A stretch of DNA of 64,000 nt, from assembly GCA_963790095.1 (NCBI GenBank), contig CAWBNO010000008.1, positions 124,001 through 188,000 on the forward strand, written 5' to 3'. A model generated the notes under the pieces. The model ran no database searches. It saw nothing but the letters and a program-made list of their open reading frames with translations, and was not told the origin of the DNA. Origin of the DNA: JAAXQD01 sp963790095. GTDB lineage: Bacteria > Desulfobacterota > Desulfobacteria > Desulfobacterales > UBA11574. The translations under genes were made by a program, and so were the position numbers. Below are positions 25,243-34,179 of the stretch, piece after piece; the stretch's first letter is position 1, and every line of letters starts with the position of its first letter.

Positions 25243-25905
25243 ATGTTTATCAGCAAAATAATGACCAAAAATCCCGTCACCGTTGACCAAGACGCTGATA
25301 TCTTACACGCACGGGAACTCATGACCAAACATCGGTTCCACCAGCTTCCCGTGGTCGACGCACATAATTTTCTCATTGGAATCGTCACGGATCGTGATAT
25401 CAGAAGTGCGTTGCCCTCCGCTCATCTGGAAGATGATCTCGGAAAGGCGGAACGGAAACGTTTTTCAGAAATTAAAATTAAAGATATCATGACAAAAGAG
25501 CCCGTCACCATTTCTTCCTTATATACCCTTCAAGACGCCCTTATTCTGTTGCAAAAAAAACGTGTCGGAGCATTTCCTGTTGTCGATGATGCGGGTATTC
25601 TTAAAGGCATTATCTCTATTCGCGACCTGTTAAAGGAACTCATCACCGTTTTAGGATTAGAAGAACCCGGAACCCTGTTGTGCATTATCGTTGAGAATAA
25701 AATCGGACAAATGAAAAAGATTGTCGATGCCATTACCGAGGAACATATTTCATTCGGCAGTGTTCTGGTTGCCAGATACTGGGAAAAGGGAAAACGGGCG
25801 GTTTTCCCCTATCTTTTAACTCAAAATATCGGCCCATTGAAAAGAAAGCTTAAAAATATGGGGTATACATTGCTCGACCCAATGGATTGGAATGTGGATC
25901 AATAA
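25243..25905 (+). CDS. acuB: AcuB-like CBS-CBS-ACT domain protein
   Basis: 220 residues: two CBS motifs (MTKNPVTVD and MTKEPVTISS blocks, each followed by the VVDA / VVDD strand and a GIVTDRDI or GIISIRDL end), then an ACT-like domain in the C-terminal 70 residues. CBS pairs sense adenine nucleotides and ACT domains sense small metabolites. The layout matches AcuB of the B. subtilis acuABC operon; an AcuC homologue is directly upstream, but no AcuA acetyltransferase is seen. The frame is open upstream, but ATG at 25243 has GGAGGCG just before it. Its 3' end overlaps the next gene. Confidence 0.85.
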   Translation: MFISKIMTKNPVTVDQDADILHARELMTKHRFHQLPVVDAHNFLIGIVTDRDIRSALPSAHLEDDLGKAERKRFSEIKIKDIMTKEPVTISSLYTLQDALILLQKKRVGAFPVVDDAGILKGIISIRDLLKELITVLGLEEPGTLLCIIVENKIGQMKKIVDAITEEHISFGSVLVARYWEKGKRAVFPYLLTQNIGPLKRKLKNMGYTLLDPMDWNVDQ

Positions 25906-26782
25906 CCCTAAAATGACTGAAGGAAAACAAAACGTTAAAGACCGCCAAAAATTTATAGATACCCCTTATAAAGATCTTTATATCTACTATCTTGAAGGCC
26001 GGTTGAAATCGAGCCATAAAATATTCCACGATCATTTTATCGGCAACTGGCAAGAAGATGAATTCTCTTTTCTTTTCTTTTCCAGACCCTCTCCGGAGGA
26101 AGTGGAAAAAATACTCCGTTCAAACCCCGGTTCGGCCCTTCTTGAAGAATTCCAAATGACATACGACCAGTGGCAGGGTGACACGATCACCCCGTTTAAG
26201 ATCGGTCGGTTTCATATCATACCCCCCTGGGAAAAACCGTCGAACAGAACGGGGACATCCTCGGAAGATTTCACCGTTCTTCTCGATCCGGGTGTGGTAT
26301 TCGGCAATGGGTTGCATACCACAACCCAAGATTGCCTCGAAGCCCTTGAAATGGTATTCCTCCGAGAAAACATCTCGTCCGCCCTCGATCTCGGAACAGG
26401 AACGGGCCTGCTATCCCTTGCCGTATCTCTGCTCGGCTGTAAAACCACACTGGCCGTCGACATTAATTTTTTAGCCGCAAATACCGCCCTAAGAAACGTC
26501 CGCTTAAACGGTTTGGAAAACACCATTCTGGTCGCTCAAGGTCGGGCCGAGGATTTTATTGACTCACCTTCAGATCTTATGATAGCAAATATCCACTATG
26601 AGGTTATGAAGCAGTTAATAACTGCTCCAGGTTTTTTGAAAAAAAAATGGTTTATTCTGTCCGGCCTTTTGCGAAGCCAGGCCAGGGATCTTCGCTTTAA
26701 ATTGTCGCGGCTCCCAATACGTATCATTAAAGAATGTTCGCGTGAGGGCATCTGGCATACTCTTTTAGCAAAGAAAGGTTGA
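25892..26782 (+). CDS. prmA: Ribosomal protein L11 methyltransferase (PrmA-family)
   Basis: About 296 residues, SAM-dependent methyltransferase. The PrmA signature DPGVVFGNGLHTTTQ near residue 135 and the SAM motif LDLGTGTGLLS near residue 170 are clear; the post-motif segment reads ANIHYEV where most family members have ANIL. N-terminal about 100 residues form the substrate-recognition domain, here rather divergent. The start overlaps the AcuB-like gene by 14 bases (ATG 25892); ATG 25913 is an alternative, and neither has a good Shine-Dalgarno. Could also be a divergent PrmA paralogue acting on another protein. Confidence 0.8.
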   Translation: MWINNPKMTEGKQNVKDRQKFIDTPYKDLYIYYLEGRLKSSHKIFHDHFIGNWQEDEFSFLFFSRPSPEEVEKILRSNPGSALLEEFQMTYDQWQGDTITPFKIGRFHIIPPWEKPSNRTGTSSEDFTVLLDPGVVFGNGLHTTTQDCLEALEMVFLRENISSALDLGTGTGLLSLAVSLLGCKTTLAVDINFLAANTALRNVRLNGLENTILVAQGRAEDFIDSPSDLMIANIHYEVMKQLITAPGFLKKKWFILSGLLRSQARDLRFKLSRLPIRIIKECSREGIWHTLLAKKG

Positions 26783-26784
26783 CA

Positions 26785-27624
26785 ATGTATATCAAATGCT
26801 GGGGGTCAAGAGGCTCCATTCCAGTTTCGGGGAGAGATTTCATAAAATACGGTGGTGATACCACCTGCCTGGAAATCAGAACCAAAAGTGACGACATCAT
26901 CATCGTTGATGCCGGGACCGGCATACGACGGCTCGGCAACCGTTTAATCCAGGAAGACCGCCACAAGTACAACATTATTTTCACCCATGCCCACTGGGAT
27001 CATTTAATGGGATTCCCCTTTTTCAAACCCCTCTACAGCGAAGCGGCTGAATTCAGGATGTACCGGTGCCCTTTTCACGGTGAATTCGTGGAAACCATAC
27101 TTTCCAGGATCATGACCCCGCCGAGTTTTCCGGTGAGATATTCTGAAATAAGCGCAAAAATGGAATATGTCGGGGCTTTTGTTGAGGCGTTTCAAATCGG
27201 ATCTGTAACGATAACACCGATCCCAATCAGTCATCCCAATAAGGGCAGCGGATACAAATTTACCGAAAACGGCAAATCTTTCGTCTTTCTGACCGACAAT
27301 GAACTCGATTTCGTACACCCCGGTGGTCTGACGTATACGGACTATCTGGAATTTTCCGCAGGAGCTGACCTTTTTATTCATGATGCCGAATACATCCCCG
27401 AGGAGTATCCCTCCACCATAGAATGGGGGCACTCGGTATTTACCAGAACCCTCGATCTTGCCATTGAAGCCGGAGTCAAACAGTTTGGCTTGTTTCATTT
27501 AAACCAGGAGCGGACGGATCGTCAGGTGGATGAAATTGTCGAGACCTGCAGACAAACCATCGCCGACAGAGGTCATAAACTTGAATGTTTCGCGGTGGGC
27601 TACGATATGACGTTTAGTCTGTAA
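26785..27624 (+). CDS. Metallo-beta-lactamase-fold hydrolase (RNase Z / cyclic-nucleotide-phosphodiesterase-like)
   Basis: 279 residues. The metal motif is THAHWDHLMG, the HxHxDH signature near residue 70, with SHPNKGSGY, LTDNE and FIHDAEY as further metal-side segments. Closest-looking families are RNase Z/ElaC-like phosphodiesterases, including cAMP-PDE-type proteins, so substrate is uncertain. ATG at 26785 has AAAGG seven bases upstream; a TTG at 26779 would overlap prmA. Lies between prmA and the sirtuin gene, co-directional with short gaps. Confidence 0.8.
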   Translation: MYIKCWGSRGSIPVSGRDFIKYGGDTTCLEIRTKSDDIIIVDAGTGIRRLGNRLIQEDRHKYNIIFTHAHWDHLMGFPFFKPLYSEAAEFRMYRCPFHGEFVETILSRIMTPPSFPVRYSEISAKMEYVGAFVEAFQIGSVTITPIPISHPNKGSGYKFTENGKSFVFLTDNELDFVHPGGLTYTDYLEFSAGADLFIHDAEYIPEEYPSTIEWGHSVFTRTLDLAIEAGVKQFGLFHLNQERTDRQVDEIVETCRQTIADRGHKLECFAVGYDMTFSL

Positions 27625-27653
27625 CTCGAATCTTACCGTTCTTTGTCTTTGTA

Positions 27654-28418
27654 ATGATGGATGACCCTATTCAAATAGCTGCCAAAGATCTTGCCAACAC
27701 CCAAAAAGTTATCGCCTTAACCGGCGCCGGGATCTCTGTTGAAAGTGGAATTCCCCCCTTCAGGGGGAAAGGCGGATTGTGGGAAAAATTCGATCCCATG
27801 GAGTACGCCCATATCAACGCTTTTATGAAAAATCCGGCCAAGGTTTGGAATGTCCTCATCAAAGAAATGAAAGGAATCATCGACAAAGCCAAACCCAATG
27901 ATGCCCACAAAGGGCTGGCCAGACTCGAAGACCTTGGAATATTAACAACGATCATCACCCAGAATGTCGATGGCCTTCACCAAATGGCCGGTAATACGGA
28001 CGTCATCGAATTTCACGGAAATTTTGCATGGCAACGGTGTTTGGACTGCGGCAATCGATGCGAAACAGTCAAAATCGATGTAACGCGCATTCCCCCCCGA
28101 TGCGAATGCGGCGGGATTTACAGACCGGACTGTATCTTCTTTGGTGAGATGATCCCGCCACAACATCTGTATCGGTCTGAAAAGGTCGCTTCCAACTGCA
28201 ACATCATGCTGGTGGTGGGGACATCGGCCCGTATTCAACCCGCCGCTTCCATTCCTGTTATGGCAAAGCAGGCCGGGGCAAAGGTCATAGAAATCAATAC
28301 CGAAAGAACACCCCTTTCAGAAAAAATCAGTGATTATATCATCATGGGAAAGGCCGGCGAGGTGATAAAACGATTAACCACCGAAATCGAACGTTTGAAG
28401 AATTTGAACCCTATTTAA
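27654..28418 (+). CDS. cobB: Sirtuin NAD-dependent protein deacylase
   Basis: 254 residues. NAD motifs are LTGAGISVESGIPPFRG near residues 22-38, TQNVDGLH near residue 102, and the catalytic His in EFHGN near residue 120. The zinc-ribbon ligands are CLDC ... CEC. Deacylation of lysine (acetyl or other short acyl groups) with NAD consumption is known for the family; the exact acyl preference is not readable. With an AcuC-like deacetylase 3 kb upstream, two mechanistically different deacylases share one locus. Confidence 0.93.
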   Translation: MMDDPIQIAAKDLANTQKVIALTGAGISVESGIPPFRGKGGLWEKFDPMEYAHINAFMKNPAKVWNVLIKEMKGIIDKAKPNDAHKGLARLEDLGILTTIITQNVDGLHQMAGNTDVIEFHGNFAWQRCLDCGNRCETVKIDVTRIPPRCECGGIYRPDCIFFGEMIPPQHLYRSEKVASNCNIMLVVGTSARIQPAASIPVMAKQAGAKVIEINTERTPLSEKISDYIIMGKAGEVIKRLTTEIERLKNLNPI

Positions 28419-28436
28419 CCCAAGCAGGAACCAGCG

Positions 28437-29057
28437 ATGCTCCGTGCAAACCTTTACGAAAAAGACATCGACATCGAGCCTTATGTCTCTTCCACCGACT
28501 GTAGGGCCTGCGGATTTCACAGCCGGAAAGAGTTTATAGACAAACTTCGCGCTGGACAGCTCAAACCCTCCCATTGCAAGTTGGCAAAGATGCGCTTTTT
28601 TCCTTTACTCTGGGCGGCAAGGCCCAATGAGATTCTGCCCGAAGTGGAGGTTTTGCAACTCCCGAATCCGGTCCCCGCCGGACTTTTTCCAATCAATCAG
28701 CCGGGAGAAAATTCTCCCATCCTGGTCTCGGGCAACTCAAAGCTTACCGGTGAGGTTCTCACGGCAGTCCTTTCCACGACCTTGAGCCCGTTCTGGTACC
28801 TGGTTGTGGACACGGATGGACATACTGTGGACATGGCCATGGTCTACGAAGCTCTCACCGCCGAACGGGTTATCCAGGGACTGTCTCAAGAAAAAGTGGA
28901 TCGAATCGCTCCGGAATCGACCCTTTTCCTGCCGGGCTTTGCGACTTCTATCCGCGATCAACTGGCTGAGCAAAGTGGTCGGCCGATAACCGTTGGACCG
29001 GTGTGCGCTGCTGAGCTTCCTATTTTTTTTGGGAAAACCCACTGGAAGTTGGCTTGA
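28437..29057 (+). CDS. Small corrinoid/Fe-S-protein-like polypeptide (CFeSP gamma/AcsC-like), unassigned
   Basis: 206 residues; not a family I can name with certainty. The N-terminal segment SSTDCRACGFHSRKEF resembles the Fe-S domain of the CFeSP large subunit (AcsC/CdhE), which uses four Cys, but one Cys position is Arg30, leaving Cys22, Cys25 and Cys47. The C-terminal part, residues about 95-206 (SGNSKLTGEVL, WYLVVDTDGHTVDMA, ITVGPVCAAELPIFFG), resembles the corrinoid-binding C-terminal domain of CFeSP. The TIM barrel that normally lies between the two is missing. It follows the sirtuin gene by 18 bases and is co-directional with cooC 5 kb upstream. Confidence 0.55.
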   Translation: MLRANLYEKDIDIEPYVSSTDCRACGFHSRKEFIDKLRAGQLKPSHCKLAKMRFFPLLWAARPNEILPEVEVLQLPNPVPAGLFPINQPGENSPILVSGNSKLTGEVLTAVLSTTLSPFWYLVVDTDGHTVDMAMVYEALTAERVIQGLSQEKVDRIAPESTLFLPGFATSIRDQLAEQSGRPITVGPVCAAELPIFFGKTHWKLA

Positions 29058-29346
29058 CACACGTTCACAACTCTTCTGTCTAACCTGTATTTTCGATGAA
29101 AAACATCCAGTAGATTAAAAGGGCTAAACTCCCAACGCAAATCCAAGATTACAGATCTATCCATCATTCTTTCGCAATACACCACTATCCTCAAAAAGAT
29201 ATTGATAAATAATCTCATGCCATGCCATTATCTATTACAGGCCCATGGATTTCTACACATACCCAAGGTGAGCTTTGGCTCAACGAAATTTTAGGATCAG
29301 ACCATCGACGACTGACTTTTAAAACCCAAAGGAACCGACCGTACCA

Positions 29347-31818
29347 ATGCGTAAGCCCAAAAAAATCATTATCGGAATCCTTGTCGGAACGGCAACGTTG
29401 CTTGTTGCCCTTGCGGTATTATTGCCCGCACTGTTAAATACCGATGCAATAAATGCCCGGATTGCTAAGGCCGCTTCCCAGGCCATAGATGGGCAAGTCG
29501 ACTTTGAACAGATCCGATTTGCCTTTCTGCCCCGACCCCATGTGATCATCTCCCAAGGTCAAATGGCCGTACAGGACTTTGTTCAGGGTACCTGGTCGGA
29601 AATTTTGGTGTTTCCAAGGCTGAGCGCCCTTTTACTCGCCCGAATCGAGGTGGCCGATCTGAGGGTGAAACAACCCGATTTTAAACTAAAGCTTCCGGAA
29701 TCGTCCGGGGGAAAAACCGGTAAATCTCACTCTTTTCTGAAAAATGGCGATCTTCGCCAACAGATCGAAAAAGGACTCGGGGCCCTGGTTGCTGTGCTCA
29801 AAGATGTTGAATTGACAATTGAAAACGGCCATCTGAGCGTATGGGCCCAAGACAAGGCGCCTCTGGAGTGGCAGGATATCACCGCTGGCCTTTCTGTGGC
29901 CCATCATCGGGTATCCGTGAATCTCACCTGCAGATCGTCTTTTTTCCAAAAAATCGCTTTGAAAAGTGAGGCCAACCCCGACACCTTGAATGTAAGCGGA
30001 ACAGTAAACATAGAGGGGCTTGCGCCACATTCTCTCATATCCTACTGGCATCCTGAAACGGATCCGGAAATCACAGACGGTCAGATGGATGTTACTTTAG
30101 AGTTTCAATCCCAGGACGGGCGTAACTGGCAAACCGACTTTGAAAGTCGTATCTCCTCACTCAAGGTACAAAACAATACCCACCAAGCCGACATCGGCCC
30201 TGGAGCTTTGAAAGGGCGCTGTCACGTCTCCGCCGCACAAATGTCGATTCACATCGACCGTCTGGATCTTGACCATCCCCAGCTGTCCCTGGCCGGCACA
30301 CTATCGGTGAGTCCATCCGAAGCCGGGGGTGTTCACCTCCAGGTAACCGGTCAAAACATCGATGCCCATGGAGTCCGGTCCACGGCACTGTCCCTGGGTG
30401 GACATATTCCCGATGTCCGGGAAGTGTTTGATTGGGTCAAAGGCGGTCGGATCCCGGCCATCACGGTAGAAGTCCAGGGCAAAGCTTGGGCGGATTTGTC
30501 GGAGTTCGAACGCTGGCGAATTGACGGACAAATCGCAGACGGCGCCCTCTTTATCCCCGAAGTCGACTTGGATCTCACAGACGTCTTTGGGCATGCCGTC
30601 ATCGAAAATGGCATCTTAACCGCCGAAAATGTCCGGGCCAACACCGGAAAGACACAGGGCCGGCAAGGTTCACTGAAAATAGGACTGGTGGGTGATGCCA
30701 AACCTTTTCATCTGAACATGGACGTAACTGCGGATCTGGCGCCCCTGCCGTCGATTTTAGATCGCGTCATCGATGATAAACAATTCAAGTCAGAACTGTC
30801 CCGAATTGAGGATTTAAGGGGCATGGCAACCGGGAAACTCATCTTGGGGGAAAATCTGGATGACATCAGCATCCAAATCGATGTATCCCAATTCGATCTT
30901 ATGGCCCGCTACAATCGCCTGCCCCACCCGCTGTCTGTCAAAGGGGGCCGCTTTCAGTTCAAAAACCATGAGATCCGCATGGGCGACGTGAGCGCACAAA
31001 TAAAAAACACGCATTTTTCCAAGATATCCGGCCGGATGAACTGGCGTCATACCCCTGAATTCGAGGTTCAGACCGGCGCCGGCGCGATTGTCCTGGCTGA
31101 AATTTATCCCTGGCTGAAAGAAAATGGAAACTTGGGGGAGTCCCTGAAGACCATCGAAACATTGAACGGATCGATTGCCGTCTCCACGCTGGATCTGAAA
31201 GGCCCCTTTTCCCGTCCTTCAGCCTGGCGCTTTAACATCTCCGGCGACATTCAAAATCTGACCGTGGAGACCCGCCGGCTTCCCCAAAAACTGGTTTTAC
31301 CCAGGGGACATTTTAAACTTGGGCCGGAAACGCTGACACTTTCAAAAAGTCGCGCCCGCCTGCTCGATCTGCAAACCGACTTTTCTGTCCGGATCGATGA
31401 CTATATGAAAGGTGTTAACAAACTTCATTTTAACGGCAGCGGTAAAATGGGGCCGGACATTACCCAATGGATGGCCCATGAAATCAAAATTCCAGAACAA
31501 TTCCATCTCAAGCCGCCCATATCCTTTAAAAGTCTGGATGTTGACTGGACCCGGTCCGGCGAAATTGCCGCCGCCGGCAGCATGACCACCTCAAACGGTC
31601 CAACGGTTACAGCCGATATTCGGTATACGCCTGCTGAAATCGACATCCGCCGACTGACCATTCACGACAATGCTTCCAAAGCTGAATTTGTCCTGAAGCA
31701 CAAACCCAAAGCAAAGGTGACCGATCTCTCCTTTAAAGGAAATCTGGCCAAAGTCACACTGGATCAATTTTTGGAAGAAAAATCGATTTCTGGAGGGAAC
31801 CGTCAAAGGAAACTTTGA
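29347..31818 (+). CDS. AsmA-family protein, N-terminal part (frame interrupted)
   Basis: 823 residues before a premature stop. A short cytoplasmic start MRKPKKI and one membrane helix (about residues 7-28) lead a long periplasmic region of repeating beta segments, as in AsmA/TamB/YhdP-type proteins that bridge lipids between inner and outer membranes. The reading frame ends in NRQRKL, but the adjacent frame continues with the AsmA-like VKGNFEAKIDS; deleting one G from GGG at 31795-31797 would join the two parts. Either a pseudogene or a sequencing error. Upstream gap 29058-29346 shows no gene. Confidence 0.85.
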   Translation: MRKPKKIIIGILVGTATLLVALAVLLPALLNTDAINARIAKAASQAIDGQVDFEQIRFAFLPRPHVIISQGQMAVQDFVQGTWSEILVFPRLSALLLARIEVADLRVKQPDFKLKLPESSGGKTGKSHSFLKNGDLRQQIEKGLGALVAVLKDVELTIENGHLSVWAQDKAPLEWQDITAGLSVAHHRVSVNLTCRSSFFQKIALKSEANPDTLNVSGTVNIEGLAPHSLISYWHPETDPEITDGQMDVTLEFQSQDGRNWQTDFESRISSLKVQNNTHQADIGPGALKGRCHVSAAQMSIHIDRLDLDHPQLSLAGTLSVSPSEAGGVHLQVTGQNIDAHGVRSTALSLGGHIPDVREVFDWVKGGRIPAITVEVQGKAWADLSEFERWRIDGQIADGALFIPEVDLDLTDVFGHAVIENGILTAENVRANTGKTQGRQGSLKIGLVGDAKPFHLNMDVTADLAPLPSILDRVIDDKQFKSELSRIEDLRGMATGKLILGENLDDISIQIDVSQFDLMARYNRLPHPLSVKGGRFQFKNHEIRMGDVSAQIKNTHFSKISGRMNWRHTPEFEVQTGAGAIVLAEIYPWLKENGNLGESLKTIETLNGSIAVSTLDLKGPFSRPSAWRFNISGDIQNLTVETRRLPQKLVLPRGHFKLGPETLTLSKSRARLLDLQTDFSVRIDDYMKGVNKLHFNGSGKMGPDITQWMAHEIKIPEQFHLKPPISFKSLDVDWTRSGEIAAAGSMTTSNGPTVTADIRYTPAEIDIRRLTIHDNASKAEFVLKHKPKAKVTDLSFKGNLAKVTLDQFLEEKSISGGNRQRKL

Positions 31819-31852
31819 GGCCAAAATCGATTCAAACCACCCGTTAAACTCT

Positions 31853-33031
31853 GTGGTCAAGGGCCACCTGGAAGCTCACCAGATTTTTTTGCCATTTGAA
31901 GGGGCCGGTTCCCTCCGGGTCGACCACACCGTTTTGAGCGCTTCGGAAAAGAAGTTGACCATTCATGAAGCCGATATAGACTGGTTGGGCGATCAATTCC
32001 ATCTGGATGGCCACTTGACTTTCAAGCCCGACAGTATCTTTCTGGAAATGAATGCCACAGGAGAAGAGATCGATGTCGACCAATTTAAAACCCTATTTAA
32101 AAATAACGGCAAAAAAACAAACACGGATGAAACTCTGTCTTCAAATATTTTTCAAGGAACCCTCCACATCGATGCCCAACGCATGAAACACGGTTTTTAT
32201 ACCTGGTCACCATATCGCGCCACGCTGATGCTCGAAAAAAACAGTTTGACCATGCGGATCCATGAAGCCGTACTCTGCGGCATTGAAACCCCCGGCACCG
32301 TCAAATTTTCACCACACGGCATATGGATAGAGATTATTCCGAATTCCCAGCCGAAAGATATTCAATACACCGCCGGCTGTCTTACCGGAAAATCGACATC
32401 CGAAATTTTGGAAGGACAGTCTCAGGTGGCCGGCATGGTAAATACCGAGGGAAAAACCAGGGATGAGCTACTCCGCAACTTGAAAGGCCATTTAGAGATG
32501 ACCATTCGGGACGGGCGTGTCTTTAACACGGGCAGGAGTGGAATATTTACCAATATTTTTTCATTTCTCAAAATCAACAGCCTGGTAAAAGGCGATGTCC
32601 CGGATTTGAAAAACGATGGCTTCCGCTATAAATCCCTGTCCATCAAATGTTATCTTCAGGATGGCAAGCTCATTTTAACCGAGGGGTATATCGATGGCGA
32701 ATCCCTGGATATCGTAATGACAGAAGGTGAGTTTAACCTGATTGATCGGACACTTGACCTCACGTTATTGGTATCCGCCCTTAAAGCAGTGGACACCATC
32801 GTCAAACACATCCCCATATTCGATCATATTTTCCAAGGGACACTAATTGCCATCCCAATTAATGTCAAAGGGGATGAATCGAACCCCGAGGTAAGTACCC
32901 TTTCCCCTTCGGCTTTTAGTTCACGCGCCATGGGCATTTTAGAAAGAACCCTCAAAGCGCCGGTGAAGATCATCGATCCGGTGTTGAAAGATACGTCCCA
33001 ACCCCAAAAGACAGATGGCCAAACGCCTTAA
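31853..33031 (+). CDS. AsmA-family protein, C-terminal part (frame interrupted)
   Basis: 392 residues in the frame one base off from the preceding part. The frame is open upstream of the listed GTG start through VKGNFEAKIDSNHPLNS, joining naturally to the first part. It carries the conserved AsmA C-terminal domain, including ILEGQSQVAGMVNTEGKT, NLKGHLEMTIRDGRVFN, and IPINVKGDESNPEVSTLSPS. No Shine-Dalgarno is convincing at the internal start, which supports a broken gene over two independent ones. Full-length product would be about 1,220 residues. Confidence 0.8.
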   Translation: MVKGHLEAHQIFLPFEGAGSLRVDHTVLSASEKKLTIHEADIDWLGDQFHLDGHLTFKPDSIFLEMNATGEEIDVDQFKTLFKNNGKKTNTDETLSSNIFQGTLHIDAQRMKHGFYTWSPYRATLMLEKNSLTMRIHEAVLCGIETPGTVKFSPHGIWIEIIPNSQPKDIQYTAGCLTGKSTSEILEGQSQVAGMVNTEGKTRDELLRNLKGHLEMTIRDGRVFNTGRSGIFTNIFSFLKINSLVKGDVPDLKNDGFRYKSLSIKCYLQDGKLILTEGYIDGESLDIVMTEGEFNLIDRTLDLTLLVSALKAVDTIVKHIPIFDHIFQGTLIAIPINVKGDESNPEVSTLSPSAFSSRAMGILERTLKAPVKIIDPVLKDTSQPQKTDGQTP

Positions 33032-33187
33032 TTCGAACAGCACCCAATTTTATCCGTCCAAGTGCATTTTATAATGGCAACGCGTGTGTTTTGTTGTAAT
33101 TGGAAGACGATTTTTCCTGAAGGCACTGCCAATATCCATGTCAGACAGTGCACCCAAAATGACACCCCCCAAACTGGGTGCTGATTT

Positions 33188-33799
33188 CTACCGGGCCAGT
33201 TTGGATGCGATGCTTGCCACATGCCGGCCCTGAAACCGGGCCGCCTCCAGCTCATTTTCACTGGGAACCCTTTCACCTTGTGTACCGGCAATGGTTGACG
33301 CTCCGTAAGGAGAACCGCCCGTGATCTCGTCATTTCGCATCTGTCCCTGGTAACTATAGGGCAGTCCGACCACAACCATTCCATGGTGCAGCAGCGTTAT
33401 GTGAAAACTGAGGATGGTGGATTCCTGTCCGCCGTGTTGCGTGGCGGAACTTGTAAAAACGCTGCCGACTTTTCCCACCAGGGCACCTTCGGCCCAGAGT
33501 TGGCCGGTGGCGTCGAGAAATTGACGCATTTGGCCACACATATTTCCGAAGCGGGTCGGCGTACCGAAAATAATGGCATCGGCGGACGCAAGCTCGTCAA
33601 CCGTACAGATTGGAATCTTTTCAAACGCTTTCTGGGCTTCAACTGCGCCCATTTTTTCCAAAACATCCGCCGGCAGGGTCTCGGGAACACGTCGTATGTC
33701 TACTTCGACGCCGTCCACGGATTTTGCACCTTCGGCCAATGCCTCGGCCATACGGTGTGTGTGCCCGTACATGGAATAATATAGAATTAAAACTTTCAT
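33188..33799 (-). CDS. wrbA: WrbA-type NAD(P)H:quinone oxidoreductase
   Basis: 203-residue flavodoxin-like protein that reduces quinones by two electrons, avoiding semiquinone formation. N-terminal FMN loop KVLILYYSMYGHTHRMAEAL, then ADAIIFGTPTRFGNMCGQMR and QHGGQESTILS near the middle, and GGSPYGAS late are WrbA hallmarks. The ATG at 33799 has a strong AAGGAGG Shine-Dalgarno; the frame is open 18 codons upstream. Stands alone between the AsmA-like gene (convergent) and the trk genes. Confidence 0.95.
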   Translation of the reverse strand: MKVLILYYSMYGHTHRMAEALAEGAKSVDGVEVDIRRVPETLPADVLEKMGAVEAQKAFEKIPICTVDELASADAIIFGTPTRFGNMCGQMRQFLDATGQLWAEGALVGKVGSVFTSSATQHGGQESTILSFHITLLHHGMVVVGLPYSYQGQMRNDEITGGSPYGASTIAGTQGERVPSENELEAARFQGRHVASIASKLAR

Positions 33800-33969
33800 T
33801 TGAGGCCTCCTTGGCTTATTATGGTTACGATCTTCCAGGGCAATATATACCACATAGTTATATTTTGAAAATTTTCATTATATCCCAAATGTCAAATATT
33901 TTTTGTTTATCCCAGCGATACGAAAGACGAGGATGATGCTCGGACGGACGTTATTTAATCGGACAAATA

Positions 33970-34164
33970 ACTTTAAAGGCTCCGAAAAAGTCTTTTGTGA
34001 GCAACATCGAGCAATTTTGGAGAAAGATTCATGATACGTCTGGCGTTAAAAATTGCAAACTGTTTGATGCGTTAGGCCAAGTTCATGTAATTTAGCCGGT
34101 CGAGTCATGAATCCCAAAATTGCTTGGGGAGCGGGCAAAACTAGACTTTTTACGAGTTCATCAA
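33970..34164. mobile_element. MITE-like palindromic element, family A, copy 2
   Basis: About 195 bases, homologous to the element at 18025-18218 read in the opposite orientation. The right end, reverse-complemented, starts TTGATGAACTCGTAAAAAGT; the left end is degenerate (CTCCGAAAAAGTCTTTTG). Internal blocks, such as GCGTTAAAAAATTCAAGCTG in copy 1 and GCGTTAAAAATTGCAAACTG here, align along the length. It lies just 3' of trkH and fills the gap with wrbA together with AT-rich sequence at 33800-33969. Confidence 0.75.
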
Positions 34165-34179
34165 CTTTGAGAAACGACG

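Noticed and set aside
33150..33185. Hairpin GCACCC...GGGTGC after the AsmA-like and wrbA genes
   Set aside because: Stem is only six bases with a long loop and no T-run on either strand.
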